49,294 nt of DNA from Bacilli bacterium (GTDB lineage Bacteria; Bacillota_I; Bacilli_A; RF39; UBA660), in NCBI GenBank assembly GCA_017472015.1, contig JAFURC010000014.1:1-49294 (forward strand). Direction: 5' to 3'. The notes beneath the pieces were generated by a model, which was given only the letters and a program-made list of their open reading frames with translations, ran no database searches and was not told the DNA's origin. This document shows, piece by piece, positions 43,320 to 49,294 of this stretch (position 1 is the first letter of the stretch; each line of letters starts with the position of its first letter). The position numbers were made by a program, and so were the translations under genes.

Positions 43320-43943
43320 TTAAAAATCACCTAATTTTTTACCTATTACTTTGTTTGGATCAATATTTATACCATTTTCATAAATTTCTAAGTGTAAATG
43401 ATTACCAAGCGAAGAGTTTAACTTATTAGTTCCAGACATTCCTATTTTCATTCCTTGAGTTATGGTTTCTCCTTTTTGAACACTTATTTCAGATAACCCT
43501 GCATATGATGATACAAGTTCATTATTATGTCTTATCTCAACAATTTTTCCAAGTAATTCATCTTCCTTGATGTCAATTACTGTCCCATCTAATATAGAAA
43601 CTATTTCAAAACTATTTTCACTTGTATAATCAAGTCCTGTATTTGGCATATAGGTATCATCATAATAAACAATAGATTCCTTTTGTCTATCAAGATCATC
43701 TTCCATATTATAATAATATCTTTCTATTTTAATATTCTCACCAAGATAAGGATTAGAAATAGTTGTATCAACGTTTACAACAGGAACAACATCTTCTAAA
43801 ATAACTGATGAAACATAAGTAACATCTTCTAAAAATTCACCTACTTCTTTATTTAAAGCATTACTTGTAAAATATAAACCAACCACCAGTGCAAATATTA
43901 AAGTAATATATAAAACTGGAAATACAAATGGTTTTAATTTCAT
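43320..43943 (-). CDS. Degenerate M23 (LytM-fold) membrane protein, SpoIIQ-like
   Basis: About 207 residues from the ATG at 43943, after GAGGTG. One N-terminal membrane helix (about 7-27), a spacer (30-105), then a LytM/M23 fold. The first zinc motif HxGxD reads NTGLD, so the His is lost, while GNHLHLEIYENG keeps the later His-x-His. Loss of the first His is a trait of non-catalytic SpoIIQ in Bacillus, and the position beside mreB/mbl also fits. In spore formers SpoIIQ joins the forespore side of the feeding-tube complex. Function here inferred. Confidence 0.7.
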   Translation of the reverse strand: MKLKPFVFPVLYITLIFALVVGLYFTSNALNKEVGEFLEDVTYVSSVILEDVVPVVNVDTTISNPYLGENIKIERYYYNMEDDLDRQKESIVYYDDTYMPNTGLDYTSENSFEIVSILDGTVIDIKEDELLGKIVEIRHNNELVSSYAGLSEISVQKGETITQGMKIGMSGTNKLNSSLGNHLHLEIYENGINIDPNKVIGKKLGDF

Positions 43944-43995
43944 AAAATTCACCTCATTTAAAGTATTTCCTATTAATTTTTTTTTATACAATTTT

Positions 43996-44187
43996 TTAAA
44001 ATATTTTTAAATAAATAAAATCATAAATAAAATTTGTAACTAAGTATATAATAGATAATAGAATTAAAAAATATACAACTCGCGCTTTTATAACTTGACC
44101 TTTTTTAAAAATAGCATTGATATTTACTCCATCCATTGCCCAAGTTGTTAGAATAGTTACCATTACATATAAAATAAACTTAGTCAT
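43996..44187 (-). CDS. DUF1146 (YwzB-like) membrane protein
   Basis: About 63 residues with two membrane helices. The family pattern is NAIFKKGQVIKARVVYFLILLSIIYLVTNFIYDFI. In Bacilli ywzB lies next to murA; here it is a few genes from murA. It overlaps the rpiB stop by eight bases, with GAGGAAG in the rpiB end as its site. Function unknown. Confidence 0.8.
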   Translation of the reverse strand: MTKFILYVMVTILTTWAMDGVNINAIFKKGQVIKARVVYFLILLSIIYLVTNFIYDFIYLKIF

Positions 44188-44644
44188 ATAATTCTTCCTC
44201 AATTTTTTTTACTTTATCAATTCTTTTTTGATGTCTTTCTAAATTAGAAAACTCGGTATGAATAAAAGTATCAATTATTTTAATAGCTTCAGGTAAACTT
44301 GTATTACTTGAAAATGCTACACAATTAGTATTGTTATCAAGTCTTGTATAACTTGCTTCAAGAGCATTATTTACTTTAGCACAGTAAACTCCTTTCATTT
44401 TATTCATGGCAATACTAATTCCTATTCCACTTCCACATATGCTAATTCCAAAATCTACTCCGCCACTTTGCAATTCTTTTCCAAGTAAATATGCAAAATC
44501 TGGATAATCACAAGATTCAATTGAATTAGTACCACAATCAGTAATATCAATTATATCTTCTTGTTTTTTCATGTAATTAATTAATTTTTCTTTTAGTTCA
44601 TAACCTCTATGATCGGATGCAAATCCTAGTTTAATTTTTTTCAT
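44180..44644 (-). CDS. rpiB: RpiB/LacAB-family sugar-phosphate isomerase
   Basis: A 154-residue isomerase, probably ribose-5-phosphate to ribulose-5-phosphate in the pentose phosphate pathway. FASDHRGYELKEKL (about 9-22), DYPDFA and the active-site Cys in ISICGSGIGISIAMNK (about 69-84) are intact. The usual ARLHNDAN segment reads TRLDNNTN, so the His that assists ring opening in many RpiB proteins is Asp here. LacA/LacB-type galactose-6-phosphate isomerases are an alternative. It is upstream of the DUF1146 gene. Confidence 0.85.
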   Translation of the reverse strand: MKKIKLGFASDHRGYELKEKLINYMKKQEDIIDITDCGTNSIESCDYPDFAYLLGKELQSGGVDFGISICGSGIGISIAMNKMKGVYCAKVNNALEASYTRLDNNTNCVAFSSNTSLPEAIKIIDTFIHTEFSNLERHQKRIDKVKKIEEELYD

Positions 44645-44679
44645 TTCATCACCTACTTAAATAGTATCACACTTGAATA

Positions 44680-44706
44680 AAAAAAAAAAGACTATTCGCC
44701 TTTTTC
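44680..44706 (-). terminator. rpmE terminator (contains the stop codon)
   Basis: The last rpmE codons AAAGGC GAA and TAG begin a stem AAAGGC / GTCTTT (one G-T pair), followed by more than ten T on the minus strand. Confidence 0.8.
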
Positions 44707-44901
44707 AAAACCATATTTTTTATTAAACTTATCTACACGTCCAGCACGAGATGCTCTACTTTGTTTTCCTGTGTAGAATGGATGACATTTAGAACAAACT
44801 TCAACACTAATTTCTGGTTTAGTTGAAATTGCTTTAAAAGTTTCCCCACATGCACAAGTAACTGTTACTTCATAGTTTTTAGGATGAATATTTTTTTTCA
44901 T
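44692..44901 (-). CDS. rpmE: Ribosomal protein L31 (zinc form)
   Basis: A 69-residue component of the 50S subunit, at the central protuberance. It begins [22 protein letters not shown], and the zinc ligands are Cys in CAC and CSKC (about residues 16-18 and 36-39). [17 protein letters not shown] is the typical end. The Cys-containing form is the main copy replaced under zinc shortage in other Firmicutes. A promoter lies at 44954-44982. Confidence 0.97.
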   Translation of the reverse strand: MKKNIHPKNYEVTVTCACGETFKAISTKPEISVEVCSKCHPFYTGKQSRASRAGRVDKFNKKYGFEKGE

Positions 44902-44911
44902 TTTGATCTCC

Positions 44912-44982
44912 TTTCGCCATGGATTAAACCATAGTAATACATATTTCTCATGTAGTATACCAACTTTTATCTAAAAAATCAA
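44912..44982 (-). promoter_or_regulatory. rpmE promoter and short leader stem
   Basis: TTGATT (44982-44977), a 17-base spacer and TATACT (44959-44954) on the minus strand. The leader carries ATGG-TTTAAT-CCAT just before the AAAGGAG ribosome-binding site. Such a stem could belong to an L31 autoregulatory leader, known in Firmicutes, but it is too short to be sure. Confidence 0.55.
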
Positions 44983-44991
44983 GCATTTTTT

Positions 44992-45705
44992 TTAGAAATC
45001 ATCCTCGATGTTCTTAATAATTTTATTTGCTATTTTTAAATAACCTTTACTTGTTAAATGATAATCATTTTTATTAGGTAAATAATTTTTATCTTGCCTA
45101 ATTTCTTCATAGATATCAATATAAGTTATTGAATACTTAGAAGCAATACTTTGATATTTATCACTTATATAAGCAAATATTTGATTCGTGTTTTTATCAA
45201 AATTATTAGAATAATTATAATAACCTAATAAAATTATCTTGGTTTTAGATAAAGAAACAATTTCTTTAATTAAATTATCCATATTATTACAAATTTTATC
45301 TAAATCATTTTGAATTTCATTAAATTCTTTATTTGCATTTAATAAATTAACTAATTCATCCATTCCTATTGAAATAATTAATAAATCTGCTTCGCGTAAT
45401 TCTTTTTTTATATTATAAGTTTTATCATCATATAAAATATTTTTATTGGTTTTTATATCATTTATTAATTCTTCAATTTTATAATCATTTTTAGAATAAA
45501 GTGAATTATAATGATGAAGTAAATTATTATTTTCTAAATAAGATTTTAAATAGTCATTAAAACCATATGAATGATTTCCATATGAATTTATTCCTAAACT
45601 AATGGAATCGCCAATTGCCATATAATCAACTAGATTATCATCATTAGTTTTATAAATAATAAATGTTAAAAAGACAATTAATATAGGAATAACTATTTTT
45701 TTCAT
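44992..45705 (-). CDS. Membrane-anchored SGNH/GDSL hydrolase
   Basis: About 237 residues from the ATG at 45705, which follows GGGAGG. An N-terminal membrane helix (about 3-18) anchors an extracellular SGNH esterase domain. Block I is MAIGDSISLG with the nucleophile Ser (about residue 34), block III is IISIGMDEL with the Asn-equivalent replaced, and block V is NDYHLTSKGY with the Asp-His pair. It could deacylate a lipid or a wall-linked ester. It lies between murA and rpmE. Confidence 0.85.
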   Translation of the reverse strand: MKKIVIPILIVFLTFIIYKTNDDNLVDYMAIGDSISLGINSYGNHSYGFNDYLKSYLENNNLLHHYNSLYSKNDYKIEELINDIKTNKNILYDDKTYNIKKELREADLLIISIGMDELVNLLNANKEFNEIQNDLDKICNNMDNLIKEIVSLSKTKIILLGYYNYSNNFDKNTNQIFAYISDKYQSIASKYSITYIDIYEEIRQDKNYLPNKNDYHLTSKGYLKIANKIIKNIEDDF

Positions 45706-45718
45706 TTTTCCTCCCAAA

Positions 45719-45760
45719 AAAAGATTAAAGATATTTTATTATATTTCTTTAATCTCTATT
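45719..45760 (-). terminator. murA terminator (contains the stop codon)
   Basis: AGATTAAAGA / TCTTTAATCT flank an AT-rich centre that includes the murA stop, followed by TTTTTT on the minus strand. The SGNH gene starts just after it. Confidence 0.75.
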
Positions 45761-46995
45761 TTAGCACCTACGTTTGTCAATTTTTCTACTATTTCCTCGT
45801 ATCCTCTTAAAAGATGATTGATATCTGTAATAATTGTTTCTCCATCAGCAATCAAGGATGCTATTAATAAGGAAGCTCCAGCTCTTAAATCGGTTGCTTT
45901 TACTTCACAACCTATTAATTTTGTTGGTCCTTCTATAATGACTTTTTTGTTTTCTATTACTTGAATATTTGCCCCCATTTTATTTAAGTAAGGTACATTC
46001 ATGAAACGATTTTCATAAATATTTTCAACTACATTGCTTATTCCATTTGCTTGTGTTAAAAGGGTTGCAAATGGTTGTTGTAAATCTGTCGGAAATCCTG
46101 GATAATAAGAAGTTTCTATATCTAAACCATGAAGTTCATTTGAACTATCAATTATTAAATAATCATTTTTTATTTCAATGTTTGCTCCCATACTTTCTAG
46201 TTTATCAGTTAAACTTTTAATATGCTCCGGAATAATATTATCAATTTTTAAATATGAACCTAAAAGTGCACCTATAATAGTATAAGTTCCGGCTTCAATT
46301 CGATCAGGAATTATATCATGATTAGTTGGATTTAAGGATTCAACTCCATGAATTTCGATTTCACTAGTTCCAAAACCTTTAATATTAGCACCCATTTTAT
46401 TTAATAAATTTGCTAGATCAGATATTTCCGGTTCACGAGCAGCATTTTTGATAATTGTTTTTCCTTTAGCAAGAGTTGCAACTAAAATGGCATTAATGGT
46501 TGCTCCAACACTTGGCATATCTAAATGAATAACATTTCCTATTAATTCTTTAGCTTCAATTGTAAAAACTGAATCCTCTTCTTTAATAGTTGCTCCCAAA
46601 AGTTTAAAAGCCTTTAAAGTTTGATCAATTGGACGACTTCCTATTTGACAACCTCCAGGAAAACTCATTTTAACATATTTAAATCTTGCAAGTAAAACAG
46701 CCATGAAATAATATGATGCACGAAGTTTACTAGATAATTCAATTGGAATATCCATATTTTTTAAATTCGTTGTATCAATTGTCATTGTTTCACTTGCACG
46801 ATTTGTTTTCACATTTAAATACTTTAAAGTTTGGTCTAAGACCTCAATATCGGAAATATTTGGAATATTACATAAAGTTGTTTTACCACTTGCAAGAAGG
46901 GTTGCTGGTATTAAGGCAACTGCACTATTTTTAGCTCCACTTATTCTTATACTACCTGTTAATTTTTGATTTCCGATTACTTTTAAGATTTTCAT
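45739..46995 (-). CDS. murA: UDP-GlcNAc 1-carboxyvinyltransferase MurA
   Basis: The first committed step of peptidoglycan synthesis: adds enolpyruvate from PEP to UDP-GlcNAc. It has 418 residues. The N-terminal RISGAKNSAVALIPATLL holds the Lys-Asn pair. The active-site Cys116 lies in FPGGCQIGSRPID; Cys here is the fosfomycin-binding form. Neighbour fba matches the murZ (second-copy) locus of Bacillus. AGTGGTGAT precedes the ATG. Confidence 0.97.
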   Translation of the reverse strand: MKILKVIGNQKLTGSIRISGAKNSAVALIPATLLASGKTTLCNIPNISDIEVLDQTLKYLNVKTNRASETMTIDTTNLKNMDIPIELSSKLRASYYFMAVLLARFKYVKMSFPGGCQIGSRPIDQTLKAFKLLGATIKEEDSVFTIEAKELIGNVIHLDMPSVGATINAILVATLAKGKTIIKNAAREPEISDLANLLNKMGANIKGFGTSEIEIHGVESLNPTNHDIIPDRIEAGTYTIIGALLGSYLKIDNIIPEHIKSLTDKLESMGANIEIKNDYLIIDSSNELHGLDIETSYYPGFPTDLQQPFATLLTQANGISNVVENIYENRFMNVPYLNKMGANIQVIENKKVIIEGPTKLIGCEVKATDLRAGASLLIASLIADGETIITDINHLLRGYEEIVEKLTNVGAKIEIKEI

Positions 46996-47021
46996 ATAAT
47001 CACCACTATATTTTATTTTTT

Positions 47022-47858
47022 TTATTTATTAATGTTAATTTTCGAAGCAACTACTTCTTTAATTGCTTCAAATCCACTTCCAATTATTTTTCTTGGATCA
47101 ATTTCCTCTTTGTTTTCATTTAAGTATTCTTTAACATTTTTACTCCAAGCATCTTGAATATCAGAATTAATATTAATTTTAGTTATTCCAGCATCACGAC
47201 ATTTTCTTAAAATATCAAGAGATAGTCCACTTCCTCCATGAAGTACTAATGGTGTTTCTAAATTGGCTGCTAATTTTTTAATTAAGGAATAATCAATATT
47301 TAATTCACCCTTATAAATACCATGAACAGTTCCTACTGCTGGAGCTAAAGAATCAACTTTTGTTTCTTTAATAAATAAAATAGCATCTTCTAAATTAGTA
47401 TTAGTTCCTGATTCTACTCCACCATTCTGAATTTTTCCCATAGCACCAATTTCTGCTTCAACTGATACATCATTGTTTTTGGCTATTGCAACCACTTCTT
47501 TGGTTATTTTAATATTTTCTTCAATTGGTAGTTTAGACATATCAATCATAACTGAATTAAATCCAGCATCAATTGCTTTTATACAACTCTCTACACTTGA
47601 ACCATGATCAAGATGTAAACATACATCTGTTTTAATATTTAAATCCGTTATTAAACTAAAACAAAGAGATGCAACAACATTAAAACCCCCCATATATTTT
47701 ACAGCACTTTCACTAACTCCTAAAATAACAGGAACTTTTAATTTATCACATTCTTCTAAAATACATTTTGTCCATTCCAAGTTGTTAATATTAAATTGAA
47801 ACACTACTTGATTATCTTTCTTTGCTTTTTTTAGCATTTTTTTGCTATTTACTAACAT
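47022..47858 (-). CDS. fba: Class II fructose-bisphosphate aldolase
   Basis: Cleaves fructose-1,6-bisphosphate in glycolysis, zinc-dependent. About 278 residues from the ATG at 47858, after GGGTGAT; a GTG nine bases earlier is part of that site. Zinc and substrate residues: LHLDHGSS (about 80-87), VEAEIGAMG, VGTVHGIYKGE and VLHGGSGLS, ending in ININSDIQDAW. Tagatose-bisphosphate or other ketose-bisphosphate aldolases share these motifs. It lies upstream of murA. Confidence 0.92.
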   Translation of the reverse strand: MLVNSKKMLKKAKKDNQVVFQFNINNLEWTKCILEECDKLKVPVILGVSESAVKYMGGFNVVASLCFSLITDLNIKTDVCLHLDHGSSVESCIKAIDAGFNSVMIDMSKLPIEENIKITKEVVAIAKNNDVSVEAEIGAMGKIQNGGVESGTNTNLEDAILFIKETKVDSLAPAVGTVHGIYKGELNIDYSLIKKLAANLETPLVLHGGSGLSLDILRKCRDAGITKININSDIQDAWSKNVKEYLNENKEEIDPRKIIGSGFEAIKEVVASKININK

Positions 47859-47901
47859 ATTTATCACCCAAAGAAAGAATACTACATTTTTTTTAAATTG
47901 T

Positions 47902-47928
47902 CAAAAATAGCAACAATGTGCTATTTTG
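47902..47928 (-). terminator. Terminator with embedded stop codon (385-aa gene)
   Basis: AAATAGC / GCTATTT around an 8-base loop, with TT and further T on the minus strand. The TAG of the 385-residue gene forms part of the 5' arm. Confidence 0.7.
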
Positions 47929-49078
47929 TCTTTGGAAGTTTTTCATATTCACTAACTATTATTTCTCTAATATCATTTTGAACATAATTTTTACCATTAT
48001 ATTCAACAAAATTTTCGCCTCTTCTTGAGAAAGATGTATAAATTCCATTTGCTATTTGAAGAACTATTTCTTTTGCTTCTAAACTTAAGTCATTATAGGA
48101 AACATACTCTGAATTTCCATTAATCATAACTTGAATTGGTCCATTATTTTCTATACATCTTACAATTTCATAATTTCCCCAATTAATATAATGACAAGCA
48201 TAATCTATATTATTAGTTTCATAAGCACGATAGATTATTTCATTACGATATTTATTAAAATAATCAACAAATGCTTTATCTTTACTATTTTCTTCAAAGA
48301 AAGTTCCAAAATTGATATATATAGGATCTTGAGTTAATGAATTAGCACCAGGATTTTGAATATGATTACCTAGTTCTTGTGAATTTATATAACTTAAATC
48401 AATATAATTATCAAGATTTAATCCTTCTTCTTTTTCATGTAAACTAGTTACTCCATCATAGGTCACTTCTTGTAAAAATTCTTCATTTGGTTGTTGATAA
48501 TTAATTGGCATTGGTGTCGGAATTGGTGTTGGAGTTGGAGTAATTGTTGGTGTTGGTTCAATTTCATCTAAAGTTTCAGTTTCTACTCCCATATTTTGAG
48601 AATTATCTGGCACTTTTGTTTGATCTTCTAAACTAATATTCGGATATTTATTTTCTTTATCATTTTTATTATCCTTTTTAGTAATTAAACTTCCTACACC
48701 TACTCCTATCGCTAATATAACTCCAACTGCTAAAATTCTTTTGGCATTAGATGTAACTTTTAAATTCTTAATACTATTTTTTTCTTTTTTATTTTTTCTA
48801 AGTTTTCCTAATTCGTCTTTTAAATCATTAGGATTAAAACTAATTAAACCTTTCTTTTCTAATTCTTCAACAATATTGCTATCTGCTGGCATATTAACAC
48901 AATCTTTGAAGTTTTCTAATTGAAGATTTCTGATTAATCTTTGATAAATTTTCTTTAATTCATCATTTGAATAATCATCACTTGAATATTCTTCGAAAGT
49001 TTTTTCACGCACAACAGCAATTAAATCAATATCCTGATCTTTATGTGATACTATAATTTTTTCTATTTTATTTCCCAT
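47921..49078 (-). CDS. Membrane protein with Thr/Pro linker and extracellular domain (385 aa)
   Basis: No family recognised. The cytoplasmic N-terminal region (about 1-112) is charged, with a possible small helical domain. One membrane helix follows (about 114-132, ILAVGVILAIGVGVGSLI), then a Lys/Asn stretch and a linker of Pro-Thr repeats (about 174-194). A soluble extracellular domain of about 185 residues is rich in Asn, Tyr, Glu and Ile (YACHYINWGNYEIVRCIENNG). The two Cys could form a disulfide. The layout resembles wall-associated sensors or anchors. A consensus promoter lies at 49109-49137. Confidence 0.65.
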   Translation of the reverse strand: MGNKIEKIIVSHKDQDIDLIAVVREKTFEEYSSDDYSNDELKKIYQRLIRNLQLENFKDCVNMPADSNIVEELEKKGLISFNPNDLKDELGKLRKNKKEKNSIKNLKVTSNAKRILAVGVILAIGVGVGSLITKKDNKNDKENKYPNISLEDQTKVPDNSQNMGVETETLDEIEPTPTITPTPTPIPTPMPINYQQPNEEFLQEVTYDGVTSLHEKEEGLNLDNYIDLSYINSQELGNHIQNPGANSLTQDPIYINFGTFFEENSKDKAFVDYFNKYRNEIIYRAYETNNIDYACHYINWGNYEIVRCIENNGPIQVMINGNSEYVSYNDLSLEAKEIVLQIANGIYTSFSRRGENFVEYNGKNYVQNDIREIIVSEYEKLPKTK

Positions 49079-49108
49079 TGGTCATTCCCCCTCATTTAAT
49101 ATGCCCGT

Positions 49109-49137
49109 ATTATACTACAAAATCAAAAAAAAGTCAA
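49109..49137 (-). promoter_or_regulatory. Promoter of the 385-aa membrane protein gene
   Basis: TTGACT (49137-49132), a 17-base spacer and TATAAT (49114-49109) on the minus strand. The -35 lies in the perfect palindrome 49131-49148. Confidence 0.8.
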
Positions 49138-49210
49138 ATTTTTGACTTAAAAACAGAGAAAAAGAGTAAATTTTCTTCGCAAAGAAAATTTGATATAATT
49201 ACTATATAAT
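49131..49210. promoter_or_regulatory. Two palindromes and plus-strand promoter
   Basis: AAGTCAAA-TT-TTTGACTT (49131-49148) carries a TTGACT on each strand. AAATTTTCTT-CGCA-AAGAAAATTT (49168-49191) is a perfect 10-bp inverted repeat directly before an extended -10 TGATATAAT (49191-49199) for the partial plus-strand gene. Both look like protein-binding sites or hairpins in a divergent control region. Confidence 0.5.
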
Positions 49211-49228
49211 AAAAAGGTGGTAGTAGTA

Positions 49229-49294
49229 ATGAATAGAAAAATGAGAAGAGAATTAAAAAAAGATAAAGATTTAATAAAGGAGTTATATTCAATA
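49229..49294 (+). CDS. 5' end of an unrecognised gene (22 codons seen)
   Basis: The ATG at 49229 follows AAGGTGGTAG and an extended -10 promoter. The 22 visible residues are strongly charged and basic (MNRKMRRELKKDKDLIKELY). The gene runs off the window, so nothing can be said about function. Confidence 0.6.
   Translation, partial: MNRKMRRELKKDKDLIKELYSI

Noticed and set aside
1-49294. Alternative genetic code (TGA as Trp), as in mollicutes
   Set aside because: Tryptophans are encoded by TGG throughout, and TGA ends agrA and rsmC at sensible positions.
1-49294. tRNA, rRNA or CRISPR array
   Set aside because: Gaps are short and AT-rich; no cloverleaf, GC-rich structured RNA or regularly spaced repeat was seen. 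The only large gap is the asnS T-box leader.

Overview
The window is a very AT-rich stretch (GC roughly a quarter by eye) of a low-GC Gram-positive chromosome. Gene order points to Bacillota, class Bacilli or close to it: cysS-mrnC-rlmB-sigH, rsmC-rpoB-rpoC, hpf-secA, fba-murA-rpmE and ecfA-ecfA-ecfT-truA are all recognisable low-GC Gram-positive blocks. Cell-wall genes (murA, a TagO/WecA-type transferase, mreB) rule out a wall-less mollicute. Trp is written TGG, and TGA ends agrA and rsmC, so the standard bacterial code fits. A small-genome, uncultured gut Bacilli lineage would match, but that is inference. No rRNA, tRNA, CRISPR array, transposase or integrase was found.

Layout. 1-1.5 kb: 3' truncated asnS behind an Asn-specific T-box leader. 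1.5-9.9 kb: a HipA-like kinase gene, truA, an ECF transporter block whose three proteins have lost their diagnostic motifs, a membrane thioredoxin-like protein without CxxC, sigH, rlmB, mrnC, a YugP-type protease and cysS. 10-15.7 kb: accessory genes (ABC exporter, radical SAM enzyme, an unrecognised protein, an AAA/DUF4143 ATPase). 15.8-27.8 kb: rpoC, rpoB, rsmC, then three unrecognised acidic or helical proteins where the ribosomal stalk genes usually lie. 27.9-34.5 kb: envelope and metabolic genes (SleB hydrolase, SPFH protein, XRE regulator, lipoprotein, permease, L-lactate dehydrogenase). 34.6-38 kb: secA, hpf, cold-shock gene. 38.2-41.1 kb: a complete agr-type peptide quorum-sensing system. 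41.1-49.3 kb: tagO-type gene, mreB, degenerate M23/SpoIIQ-like protein, DUF1146, rpiB, rpmE, SGNH hydrolase, murA, fba, a Thr/Pro-linker membrane protein and the start of one more gene.

The most interesting system is the agr locus. AgrB has its catalytic His and Cys at the same positions as in Staphylococcus. A 41-residue AgrD with a Cys-Trp-Phe-Cys-Phe-Val core precedes a DEPEMP tail. agrA and agrC form a separate operon that runs head-on into agrB-agrD. Counting from the usual cleavage site, the predicted signal ring has six residues, not five, and contains a second cysteine.

The second theme is two accessory genes (HipA-like kinase, AAA/DUF4143 ATPase). Each sits just after a housekeeping gene (truA, rpoC) and is bracketed by an exact 25-27 bp copy of that gene's terminator hairpin, with no recombinase nearby. 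Several other genes in this compact genome have their stop codon inside the stem of their own terminator.
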